Source: Melghirimyces thermohalophilus (GTDB lineage Bacteria; Bacillota; Bacilli; Thermoactinomycetales; DSM-45169). From it: DNA of 64,000 bases. Under the pieces are notes generated by a model, which saw only the letters and a program-made list of their open reading frames with translations, was not told where the DNA came from and did no database searches. Positions 1-6,312 of the stretch are shown here, piece by piece (position 1 is the stretch's first letter; each line of letters opens with the position of its first letter). The position numbers and the translations under genes are program-made. The DNA lies in contig NZ_FMZA01000007.1 in the NCBI RefSeq assembly GCF_900102685.1, positions 62,001 through 126,000 of the forward strand, given 5' to 3'.

Positions 1-204
1 ACAGAATTTGATCAGAGCTCCGATGATAACCGCCCATACAAACACATGTCCGTACAAGGTGCCTGCTACGAGAGCGGCGACCAGATCTCCGACGCCTACT
101 CCGGTAGCAGCCAGGATCACCCCGGGTCCCACCTGCTTCAACCGGCTGGTAATCGATTGTGGCGGGGTTTTCCTGAGGGGGTTCAATTGCGTGGAGATAA
201 TCAT
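1..204 (-). CDS. Nramp-family divalent metal transporter, N-terminal part only (runs off the left edge)
   Basis: Reading the minus strand from the ATG at 202-204 gives a short N-terminal tail followed by the segment LKQVGPGVILAATGVGVGD. This is the characteristic first membrane helix of Nramp (MntH-like) proton-coupled Mn2+/Fe2+ importers. The rest of the gene lies beyond the window. A G-rich Shine-Dalgarno directly abuts this ATG, which is too close to be ideal. A second reading frame, starting with ATG around 238-240 and beginning MSEKSKYYGGDD, overlaps it and could be the true N-terminus if a one-base frameshift is present. The family call rests on about 50 visible residues. Confidence 0.6.
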   Translation of the reverse strand, partial: MIISTQLNPLRKTPPQSITSRLKQVGPGVILAATGVGVGDLVAALVAGTLYGHVFVWAVIIGALIKFC

Positions 205-263
205 CCCCTCCATAATATTTAGACTTTTCACTCATCATACCTGATCCAAAATGTGTATGGCAA

Positions 264-298
264 TAAAAAAAGACCGCCGATTTTCTTAGAGGCGGTCT
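264..298 (-). terminator. Rho-independent terminator of the NifU-like gene
   Basis: Perfect 8-bp stem (271-278 with 291-298) around a 12-nt loop. On the minus strand it is followed by a run of seven T residues. It lies just downstream of the Fe-S scaffold gene. Confidence 0.85.
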
Positions 299-314
299 AT
301 ATCCGGATATTCGG

Positions 315-536
315 TTAGAGAACTTGCTCCACTTCCGTCACTCCGGGCACTTCTTCCATCAAGGCTCGCTCAATGCCAGCTTTCAAGGTGATGGTGGAGC
401 TGGGGCAGCTGCCGCAAGCACCTAACAGACGCACTTTTACCACACCGTCTTCCACATCCACGAGTTGGACGTCGCCTCCGTCTTGCTGAATAAAGGGACG
501 CAACTTATCCAGGACTTCCTGAACTTGTTCATTCAT
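315..536 (-). CDS. NifU C-terminal-domain Fe-S scaffold protein (YutI-like)
   Basis: A 73-residue protein made entirely of the NifU C-terminal (Nfu) domain. It carries the CGSCPSS motif whose two cysteines bind a transient [4Fe-4S] cluster in the family, and the preceding [12 protein letters not shown] signature is also present. Such stand-alone Nfu proteins deliver Fe-S clusters to cytosolic apo-proteins. An AGGAG ribosome site precedes the start. A second Fe-S carrier (HesB/ErpA type, 4926) and yuzD/yuzB-type genes lie close by, as in the B. subtilis yutI region. The size is normal for the family. Confidence 0.93.
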   Translation of the reverse strand: MNEQVQEVLDKLRPFIQQDGGDVQLVDVEDGVVKVRLLGACGSCPSSTITLKAGIERALMEEVPGVTEVEQVL

Positions 537-801
537 TCTGGCATGCTCCTTTCAAAAGGGGCAAACTTCTTGAACGCCCGTTCTTAATCGGTTATTTTAG
601 ATGTTTTTCGCTGTTTGATCAATCGGAGGTATCAACGGGATATCACCTTTATTATATAAGATATCACCGTATCTGTCTCGGGTGAGTTGCCCCTTCCCGA
701 ATTCTTCCGGCAATCATCGGTGCAGCTTTCCGTAGTAGAACGAAAATGGTAAGATAAAGGAGATAACATACCAAAAGGAAATATTAAAGAGAGGTCTGGC
801 G

Positions 802-1728
802 ATGAGGCAGGTTTATCAGGATATCAAAGAGCTGGTGGGCTGGACGCCAATCGTTCGGGTGAAGCACTTTTTTCTGCCGGAGGGGGTAGAAATTTACGCC
901 AAGTTGGAATATATGAACCCCGGTGGAAGTGTGAAGGACCGATTAGGCCTCGCCTTGATCCAGGCTGGTGAGGAGAGCGGCGATCTGGCACCTGGTGGAA
1001 CAATCATTGAGCCGACAGCGGGCAATACCGGAATCGGCCTCGCGATGGCTGCGGTGGGAACGGATTATCAGGTGATTTTCGTAGTTCCTGAAAAGTTTTC
1101 CACTGAAAAGCAACAGCTGATGCGGGCTTTGGGGGCGAAGGTGGTCAACACCCCGACCGAGGAGGGCATGAAGGGGGCCATCGCCAAAGCCAAAGAGCTG
1201 GTCCGTGATATCGACGGTGCCTGGTGTCCCCAGCAGTTTGGCCACCCGGCCAACCCCCAGGCGCATTATGATACGACTGGGCCTGAAATCTGGCAGCAGA
1301 TGGATGGCCAGGTGGATGTTTTTGTGGCCGGTTCTGGCTCCGGCGGTACGTTTATGGGTTGCGCCCGTTATTTAAAGGAGAAGAATCAAAAGATCCGGAC
1401 AGTGATCGTGGAACCGGAAGGTTCCATCCTCGGGGGAGGGGAACCGGGGCCCCATCGGACGGAAGGCATCGGTATGGAGTTTTTGCCCGAGTATATGGAT
1501 GCTTCTTACTTTGATGCCATCCACACGGTTCCCGATCAAGAAGCCTTCCAGATGGTGAAGGAGTTGGCCCGGCGGGAAGGCATGTTGGCGGCCAGTTCAT
1601 CGGGGGCAGCCTTTTACGCTGCGTTGGAAGAGGCAAAACAGGCTTCGCACGGCACCCGGATCGTGGTTGTTTTTCCCGACGGCAGCGATCGATATTTGAG
1701 TCAGAATATTTATGGAGAGGGAGAGTAA
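802..1728 (+). CDS. mccA: O-acetylserine-dependent cystathionine beta-synthase / cysteine synthase family (MccA-like)
   Basis: A 308-residue fold-type II PLP enzyme. The Schiff-base lysine is in NPGGSVKDR (about residue 45), the phosphate-binding loop is GSGSGGT (about 178), and the substrate loop is EPTAGNTG. The sequence alone could be CysK or CysM. The next gene, 2 nt downstream, is cystathionine gamma-lyase, and that pairing is the mccA-mccB reverse transsulfuration unit of Bacillus, which converts homocysteine and O-acetylserine to cystathionine and then cysteine. An extended -10 (TGGTAAGAT near 745-755) and a good AGAGAGG ribosome site precede it. I see no SAM riboswitch or T-box in the leader. 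Confidence 0.88.
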   Translation: MRQVYQDIKELVGWTPIVRVKHFFLPEGVEIYAKLEYMNPGGSVKDRLGLALIQAGEESGDLAPGGTIIEPTAGNTGIGLAMAAVGTDYQVIFVVPEKFSTEKQQLMRALGAKVVNTPTEEGMKGAIAKAKELVRDIDGAWCPQQFGHPANPQAHYDTTGPEIWQQMDGQVDVFVAGSGSGGTFMGCARYLKEKNQKIRTVIVEPEGSILGGGEPGPHRTEGIGMEFLPEYMDASYFDAIHTVPDQEAFQMVKELARREGMLAASSSGAAFYAALEEAKQASHGTRIVVVFPDGSDRYLSQNIYGEGE

Positions 1729-1730
1729 AC

Positions 1731-2864
1731 ATGCGGATCGACACGAAACTGATTCACGGTGGTGTCTTTGGCGACGAACAGACTGGCGCCGTCAATGTAC
1801 CTATCTACCAGGTATCTACCTATAAACAGGATGCGGTCGGACAACACCGGGGTTATGAATATTCACGAACGGGCAACCCGACGCGGGAAGCCCTAGAAAA
1901 GCTGATCGCTGAGTTGGAACTGGGCACTCGCGGCTTCGCTTTCTCCTCGGGAATGGCGGCGATCTCCACCATCTTCTCCCTGTTTGACCAGGGCGACCAT
2001 CTAGTGGTTGGGGATGACATCTACGGCGGCACGTACCGGGTGATGAGCGGGGTGTTTAACCGCCTGGGGATCCGATCTTCCTTTGTGGATACCAGCCGTC
2101 CGGAAGAAGTGGCCGCGGCGATTCGTCCTGAAACGAAAGCTGTGTACATGGAAACGCCCAGCAATCCGCTGTTGAAGGTAACCGACATTCAGAAGTTGGC
2201 GAATATCTGCCGGGAGCGAAACCTGCTGTTGATCGTGGACAATACCTTTCTAACCCCCTACTGGCAGAACCCCCTGGAGCTGGGGGCGGATATCGTGGTT
2301 CACAGTGCCACCAAGTATTTGGGCGGCCACAGCGATGTGGTGGCCGGTCTGATTGCGGTGAAGGATGCCGAGCTGGGGGAACGGCTTCATTTTCTGCAAA
2401 ATTCCATTGGAGGTGTGCTACCGCCCCATGATTCCTGGCTCTTGATCCGAGGGATCAAAACCTTGGGACTGCGGATGAGGCAGCATGAAGCCAGCACTCG
2501 CAAGCTGGTCCAATGGCTTCAATCCCGTTCCGATATCGAAAACATTTTTTATCCGGGTTTGGACCAACATCCCGGACATCATATCGCTTCCCGTCAGGCT
2601 CGGGGTTATGGTGGCATGTTTTCCTTTGATGTGGGAAGTGGGGAGCGTGCAGAACGGGTGTTGTCCCGGACCCGGTATTTCATCCTGGCTGAGAGTCTGG
2701 GCGCGGTGGAAAGCCTGATTTCCGTCCCGGCCCGTATGACCCATGCGTCGATTCCACCGGAACGGAGGCGTGAATTGGGGATTACCGACGGCTTGATTCG
2801 TATTTCGGTCGGTGTGGAGGATGTGAGAGACCTACAGGAGGACTTGGAACAAGCGCTTCGTTAA
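1731..2864 (+). CDS. mccB: Cystathionine gamma-lyase / homocysteine gamma-lyase (MccB-like)
   Basis: A 377-residue Cys/Met-metabolism PLP enzyme with the full family length. The PLP lysine is in SATKYLGGHSD (about residue 195), the cofactor-stacking region is YSRTGNPTR, and VDNTFLTPY carries the PLP-nitrogen aspartate. It should split cystathionine to cysteine, 2-oxobutyrate and ammonia, and side reactions of this family release H2S. That would matter for the large persulfide-handling locus at 46-51 kb. It is translationally coupled to the upstream synthase (2-nt gap, ribosome site inside the upstream stop region). Confidence 0.9.
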   Translation: MRIDTKLIHGGVFGDEQTGAVNVPIYQVSTYKQDAVGQHRGYEYSRTGNPTREALEKLIAELELGTRGFAFSSGMAAISTIFSLFDQGDHLVVGDDIYGGTYRVMSGVFNRLGIRSSFVDTSRPEEVAAAIRPETKAVYMETPSNPLLKVTDIQKLANICRERNLLLIVDNTFLTPYWQNPLELGADIVVHSATKYLGGHSDVVAGLIAVKDAELGERLHFLQNSIGGVLPPHDSWLLIRGIKTLGLRMRQHEASTRKLVQWLQSRSDIENIFYPGLDQHPGHHIASRQARGYGGMFSFDVGSGERAERVLSRTRYFILAESLGAVESLISVPARMTHASIPPERRRELGITDGLIRISVGVEDVRDLQEDLEQALR

Positions 2865-2889
2865 CCACAAACAGGAAGGAGTGAGGCGA

Positions 2890-3207
2890 ATGAATCAAGC
2901 GGTTGTCTTGGTTTACGGTGCGGAAACTCTGTGCGCTAGTTGTGTCAATCTCCCTTCCACTCGGGAAACGGCGACCTGGCTGGAGGCGGCTCTGAGCAGA
3001 AAATACGGCAGTCGGGTGACCGTCCGGTATGTGGATATCCATCATCCTGAGGGAGAAGAGGAAGCCGCTTTTTCCCGCCGGGTGATTGAGGAGGACCTGT
3101 GGTATCCTGTGGTTGTGATCGACGGTGAGATCGTGGGCGAAGGGAATCCTCGCTTAAAGGATATCCGACGGAAATTGGAGGATTTGGGGCTTACACCAGC
3201 TGTTTAA
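2890..3207 (+). CDS. yuzD: YuzD-family (DUF1462) small thioredoxin-fold protein
   Basis: A 105-residue protein starting MNQAVVLVYGAE with a CASC pair near residue 15. This arrangement fits the DUF1462/YuzD family, annotated as a putative disulfide oxidoreductase. I chose the ATG at 2890 because GGAAGGAG ends 9 nt upstream, whereas the in-frame GTG at 2881 overlaps that site. It follows mccB by 25 nt and may be cotranscribed, but its family normally travels with nifU/yutI genes, as here. The function is not experimentally defined as far as I know. Confidence 0.8.
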   Translation: MNQAVVLVYGAETLCASCVNLPSTRETATWLEAALSRKYGSRVTVRYVDIHHPEGEEEAAFSRRVIEEDLWYPVVVIDGEIVGEGNPRLKDIRRKLEDLGLTPAV

Positions 3208-3224
3208 AGGGGTGCATAATGATA

Positions 3225-3274
3225 GATGAAAACAGGTTCCCCGGCAACGAACCGGGGAACCTGTTTTCGTCATC
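3225..3274. terminator. Bidirectional terminator between yuzD and the first sortase gene
   Basis: Long hairpin with arms around 3225-3244 and 3252-3274 (core AACAGGTTCCCCGG and its complement), sitting between two convergent genes. Confidence 0.85.
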
Positions 3275-3878
3275 AGCTTTTTTCGCTGTGGGTCAGATCG
3301 GCTCGGATAATATAACGTTGGGGGGCACTGCCCACCATGTTGAAGGGGTAACAGGTGATCAATGACATGTCGGGTTGATCGTGGGGGACGATGACGGTGC
3401 GATCATCTTTATCCACGATGAAGGTTTTGCGAATCTGGTACGTATGGGTGTAGCCGTTCATTTTAACGTACAGTTTGTCACCCTTTTTCAGCTCACCGGC
3501 TCGGCGAAAGGTGGTCTCTCGGTGTCCCGCCAGCACAGAGTGGCCGGTTTCCCCGGGGAGCACTGTTCCATAACCGATATACTGACCGACACCCTTGGCC
3601 AATTCCGCTTCACCCGTCCCGTAGATAATGGGTAGGATCGCTCCGATGCGGGGGATGATCAGTTTCCCGATTTTTTCCCCTTTCTCAGGCTTAAACTCCG
3701 TATCGATCCCTTTTTCTTCCGATGGCTGCTTTTCCCGTTGATCCCAATCATCGGCGATAGACATGGCCAATTGCGGGTCATGGACGGCAATATTGATCTG
3801 ATCCCACCATTGGTACCCGTTATAGCCTATCAGGGAAAGGCCGGTTATGATCAAGATGATGGCGATGCCACGGGTCAA
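3273..3878 (-). CDS. Class D sortase, copy 1
   Basis: A 201-residue membrane-anchored transpeptidase. It has one N-terminal hydrophobic helix (TRGIAIILIITGLSLIGY) and then the sortase beta-barrel with catalytic His in LAGHRETTF, Cys in SLITCYPF and Arg in APQRYIIRA. The layout and small size fit class D. The start was set at TTG 3876-3878: AGGAGG lies 9 nt upstream, and the paralogue at 44282 starts at exactly the same residue, also with TTG. The longer upstream ATG has no ribosome site. I found no sorting-signal substrate next to it. Confidence 0.92.
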   Translation of the reverse strand: MTRGIAIILIITGLSLIGYNGYQWWDQINIAVHDPQLAMSIADDWDQREKQPSEEKGIDTEFKPEKGEKIGKLIIPRIGAILPIIYGTGEAELAKGVGQYIGYGTVLPGETGHSVLAGHRETTFRRAGELKKGDKLYVKMNGYTHTYQIRKTFIVDKDDRTVIVPHDQPDMSLITCYPFNMVGSAPQRYIIRADLTHSEKS

Positions 3879-4089
3879 GAGTGCTAACCTCCTCAATTCT
3901 GGATCAAGCATAAGAAAAAGGCGCTATTGTAACCAAATTTTTCACAAAAATATTTTATCACTTCTCCCCGGGGGAAACAATGGTCCTCGGCTGGTGCCAC
4001 TTGAGGAGGGCTTCTTTTGTTACAGGCGATTTACGGTTACAATAGAAGTAATGCCCGCAGGCTCGACTGGTTTAAAGAGGTGAAGGTCG

Positions 4090-4350
4090 ATGCAACCGAT
4101 GGTTGAGTTTTGCATCAACCGGCTGACGTCGGATGTGGAAGAAATAAAAGATGAACTGGAAGAAGATCCGGAAGTAGATGTGTTGGAGTCGGCCTGTCTG
4201 GGGAACTGTGAGATTTGTGCTGAAACCCCCTATGCGATGGTCGACGGAGAGATTGTCACCGGGGAAAACGGAAAAGAGTTATTAAAAAATATTCGGAAAA
4301 CGATAAAGGACCAACAAAAAAAATTGGACGACCTGCTGGACCTGTTGTAA
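4090..4350 (+). CDS. yuzB: YuzB-family (DUF1450) small cysteine protein
   Basis: An 86-residue protein with an N-terminal VEFCINRL motif and an ACLGNCEICAETP cluster, matching the DUF1450 family (B. subtilis YuzB). The conserved cysteines suggest redox or metal binding, but no activity is established. An AAAGAGGTGAAGG ribosome site precedes the ATG. The C-terminal 20 residues are a charged helix. It sits between a sortase and Fe-S assembly genes. Confidence 0.82.
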   Translation: MQPMVEFCINRLTSDVEEIKDELEEDPEVDVLESACLGNCEICAETPYAMVDGEIVTGENGKELLKNIRKTIKDQQKKLDDLLDLL

Positions 4351-4354
4351 TTTG

Positions 4355-4388
4355 GGCTGCTGATGATTAACTTGTCAGCAGCCTTTTT
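4355..4388 (+). terminator. Terminator of the yuzB-type gene
   Basis: Perfect 9-bp stem GGCTGCTGA/TCAGCAGCC followed by five T residues, beginning 4 nt after the stop codon. Confidence 0.9.
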
Positions 4389-4582
4389 ACCGATGCAGAT
4401 GACAAAATAAAGGTATGCTGATTATTTACGGAGGAAGAGCCAATAAATTACTACTCAAGAACTAATTCGTTAAAATTTTGTGAGTAAAAGGGGGGGGAAG
4501 ACGTTTCATGTAGGAGGGAGGAGTGGTATGATTTTGATACCATAGTGATCGGAATGGATCAGGTGGAACAGGGGGGGGTCAG

Positions 4583-4822
4583 GTGGGGCGAGGCATTTTG
4601 GAAGAAGAGATGGAACGTTTGAGGGCACGGATGCAGCATAAAGCTACAGAATTGGGGATCGATCATCCGGCTGTGATCCGGATCAGCCAACAATTGGACG
4701 AGCTCCACAACCAATGGAACCGCTGGAGTCATCCAACGGATGATGAGCCCCATCACCAGACGACATACACCATCCCCAGATACTCATCCAAGATCCGCGA
4801 AGTGGCTGCTGTCCGTATATAG
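4583..4822 (+). CDS. Spo0E-like aspartyl-phosphate phosphatase
   Basis: A 79-residue protein whose first 50 residues form two helices, with the Spo0E-family signature ISQQLDELHNQW (about residues 33-45). Members dephosphorylate Spo0A~P and delay sporulation. The start is taken as GTG 4583 after a long G-rich stretch. ATG 4610, with a GAAGAAGAG site, would remove nine residues and is possible. The C-terminal 28 residues are low-complexity and not family-specific. The motif length is right, but the family is sequence-poor. Confidence 0.65.
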   Translation: MGRGILEEEMERLRARMQHKATELGIDHPAVIRISQQLDELHNQWNRWSHPTDDEPHHQTTYTIPRYSSKIREVAAVRI

Positions 4823-4925
4823 ACCCGGATTCGATATCGGGCGGAGTCGGGGTTTGGTTGTATCCCTTTTTGCGATATAATGGATAGGAGAAAGGAAGCT
4901 CATGTTGTAAAAGGAGGGAACTCGC

Positions 4926-5282
4926 ATGATCCATCTTTCCGAGCGAGCCGGCCACAAAGTGCGGGAAATGCTTCAGGATGAGGAGCATCCTGAAAAGCAG
5001 TATCTGCGTGTCGGCGTGACAGGCGGGGGCTGCAGCGGTTTTACCTACAGTCTCGGTTTTGATGAAAATAAAACGGAGAAGGATATGGAACTGGAACGCC
5101 ATGGAATCCGTGTGTTGGTGGATCAAGACAGCGAAAAATTGATTCGCGGTCTTGAAATCGATTATAAAGAATCGATGATGGGGGGCGGGTTTACCATTCA
5201 CAACCCGAACGCCATTGTCACCTGTGGCTGTGGCACCTCCTTTAAAACGGCTACTGACGAGGGTACGCCGGAGAAATGCTAA
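4926..5282 (+). CDS. HesB/IscA/ErpA-type Fe-S cluster carrier (YutM-like)
   Basis: A 118-residue A-type carrier with the three conserved cysteines in the expected places: GGGCSGFTY (about residue 37) and TCGCGTSF (about 99 and 101). It accepts Fe-S clusters from the SUF scaffold and passes them to apo-proteins. AAAGGAGGG precedes the ATG by 8 nt. The C-terminal tail beyond the motif is slightly longer than in most family members. It is a functional partner of the NifU-type protein at 315-536. Confidence 0.93.
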   Translation: MIHLSERAGHKVREMLQDEEHPEKQYLRVGVTGGGCSGFTYSLGFDENKTEKDMELERHGIRVLVDQDSEKLIRGLEIDYKESMMGGGFTIHNPNAIVTCGCGTSFKTATDEGTPEKC

Positions 5283-5303
5283 CAAGCAAACATTCTGCAT
5301 TTC

Positions 5304-5337
5304 AACCGTCTCCCACCGACGAGGGGAGGCGGTTTTA
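5304..5337 (+). terminator. Terminator of the HesB-type gene
   Basis: GC-rich stem (about 5304-5314 with 5324-5334, one G-T wobble) followed by a short T tract. Confidence 0.75.
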
Positions 5338-5594
5338 ACGTAATTGATGAAGATGAATCGGAAGCTGTAAAAGGGGCAAGGGCAATGGGATATCGGTGGG
5401 CGTAACAATGCCTTACATGGTAACCCGGTCATTCTGGGCCGCAACAAAGCCGGCTACCTCAACAGGAGGAGGGTTCCGGCGGAACCGATCACCCACCGGA
5501 TAACAGGATCAACCGGATAATGACACCTCAGTGGATCCAATCCCTCCGGACCCACCAAGTGTTTGATGTGGAGCCTTCCCGGGAACACTTTTAC
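5338..5594. other. Intergenic stretch without a convincing gene
   Basis: The region between the HesB terminator and the leader of the next gene. An open frame without any start codon runs about 5372-5520 (DIGGRNNALHGNPVILG) and has the composition of real protein. It could be the tail of a lost gene, but I do not recognise it. Confidence 0.3.
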
Positions 5595-5632
5595 TACCTC
5601 CATGGGATGGGGGAATCTCTCTTTGGAGGTGG
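5595..5632 (+). promoter_or_regulatory. Possible Shine-Dalgarno-sequestering hairpin
   Basis: ACCTCCA (5596-5602) is the exact complement of TGGAGGT (5624-5630), which is the core of the ribosome site of the GTG start at 5639. Adjacent bases add one C-G and one wobble pair. Folding would mask translation initiation. Seen in sequence; a role is only inferred. Confidence 0.4.
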
Positions 5633-5638
5633 TGGGCT

Positions 5639-5947
5639 GTGTCCCAGGAGCGAAAAGAGGATTCGACCCATGAGCAAGTTGACTGGATGGTGGATGAAGG
5701 ATTGGGGGCTGACCATACCGGCCGTGATTCTGGTGTGGTGAAGAAGACAGACACCCGTGTCATCCGAACCCATCCTGAAGCGCAACGAAAAGATGTGGAA
5801 GGCGAAGGAAATGGTCGCTACTGGATGGATGTCGACCGGATGGTGAACGAAGGACTCGGCGGAGGCCATGTGGGAGAAGCAACCGGTAAAATCGACGAAA
5901 GCCCCCCGTTAAGGTCGAAGCAACGACCCGCCGATACAGAAGGTTAA
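5639..5947 (+). CDS. Small acidic hypothetical protein with a duplicated motif
   Basis: A 102-residue hydrophilic protein. It starts at GTG with a near-perfect GGAGGTGG ribosome site 6 nt upstream, which makes it a credible gene. Two copies of a motif are visible: VDWMVDEGLGADHTG (about residues 14-28) and VDRMVNEGLGGGHVG (about 65-79). Each is followed by a variable acidic/basic linker. There is no signal peptide, membrane segment or cysteine. I recall similar MxNEGLGGG stretches in small Bacillales proteins but cannot name a family. A strong hairpin terminator follows at 6019. Confidence 0.6.
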   Translation: MSQERKEDSTHEQVDWMVDEGLGADHTGRDSGVVKKTDTRVIRTHPEAQRKDVEGEGNGRYWMDVDRMVNEGLGGGHVGEATGKIDESPPLRSKQRPADTEG

Positions 5948-6018
5948 ACCCCGGAACCGGTGTTTCAGTGTTTGGAGAACCCAATTTTTTATGGCAAGAA
6001 ACCAGCCCACGACATTTC

Positions 6019-6072
6019 AAAAAGATGGCCGACCACCTAGTCGACTTTGACTAGGTGGTCGGCCATCTTTTT
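6019..6072. terminator. Long perfect bidirectional terminator hairpin
   Basis: A 24-bp uninterrupted stem (6019-6042 with 6049-6072) bearing A5 and T5 at the two ends, so it can terminate in both directions. It separates the small repeat protein from the catalase side. Confidence 0.85.
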
Positions 6073-6264
6073 GACATTTTGCGCCGTGATCCAACCTTAT
6101 GTTCTCCCCACACATGTCGTGATATTTTCGACCTCTGTTTTGATTAGATCTTGCGATTGCTCTGACCCGAGTCCGAAACGACCCCCTCTACTTGTACTTG
6201 AAAACCTAACGCTCGATTGGGATCCAACCCCTAGATGACTAATCTTACTGTCCGTAAAGGGTTC
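6073..6264. other. No gene seen between the two terminators
   Basis: The sequence between the bidirectional hairpin and the catalase terminator has no reading frame with a ribosome site on either strand, and I recognise nothing in it. Confidence 0.4.
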
Positions 6265-6299
6265 CAAAAAAATAGACTGTCGAGACTTTCTCGACAGTA
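6265..6299 (-). terminator. Terminator of the catalase gene
   Basis: 10-bp stem ACTGTCGAGA/TCTCGACAGT followed on the minus strand by a T-rich tail (CTATTTTTTT). Confidence 0.85.
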
Positions 6300-6312
6300 T
6301 AAGTGTTCTAAA

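Noticed and set aside
540-801. SAM riboswitch or T-box leader upstream of mccA
   Set aside because: None of the conserved core sequences or a leader terminator could be found.
6073-6264. Possible transposase remnant between the long hairpin and the catalase
   Set aside because: Translation in all frames gave no recognisable transposase motif and no terminal inverted repeats.
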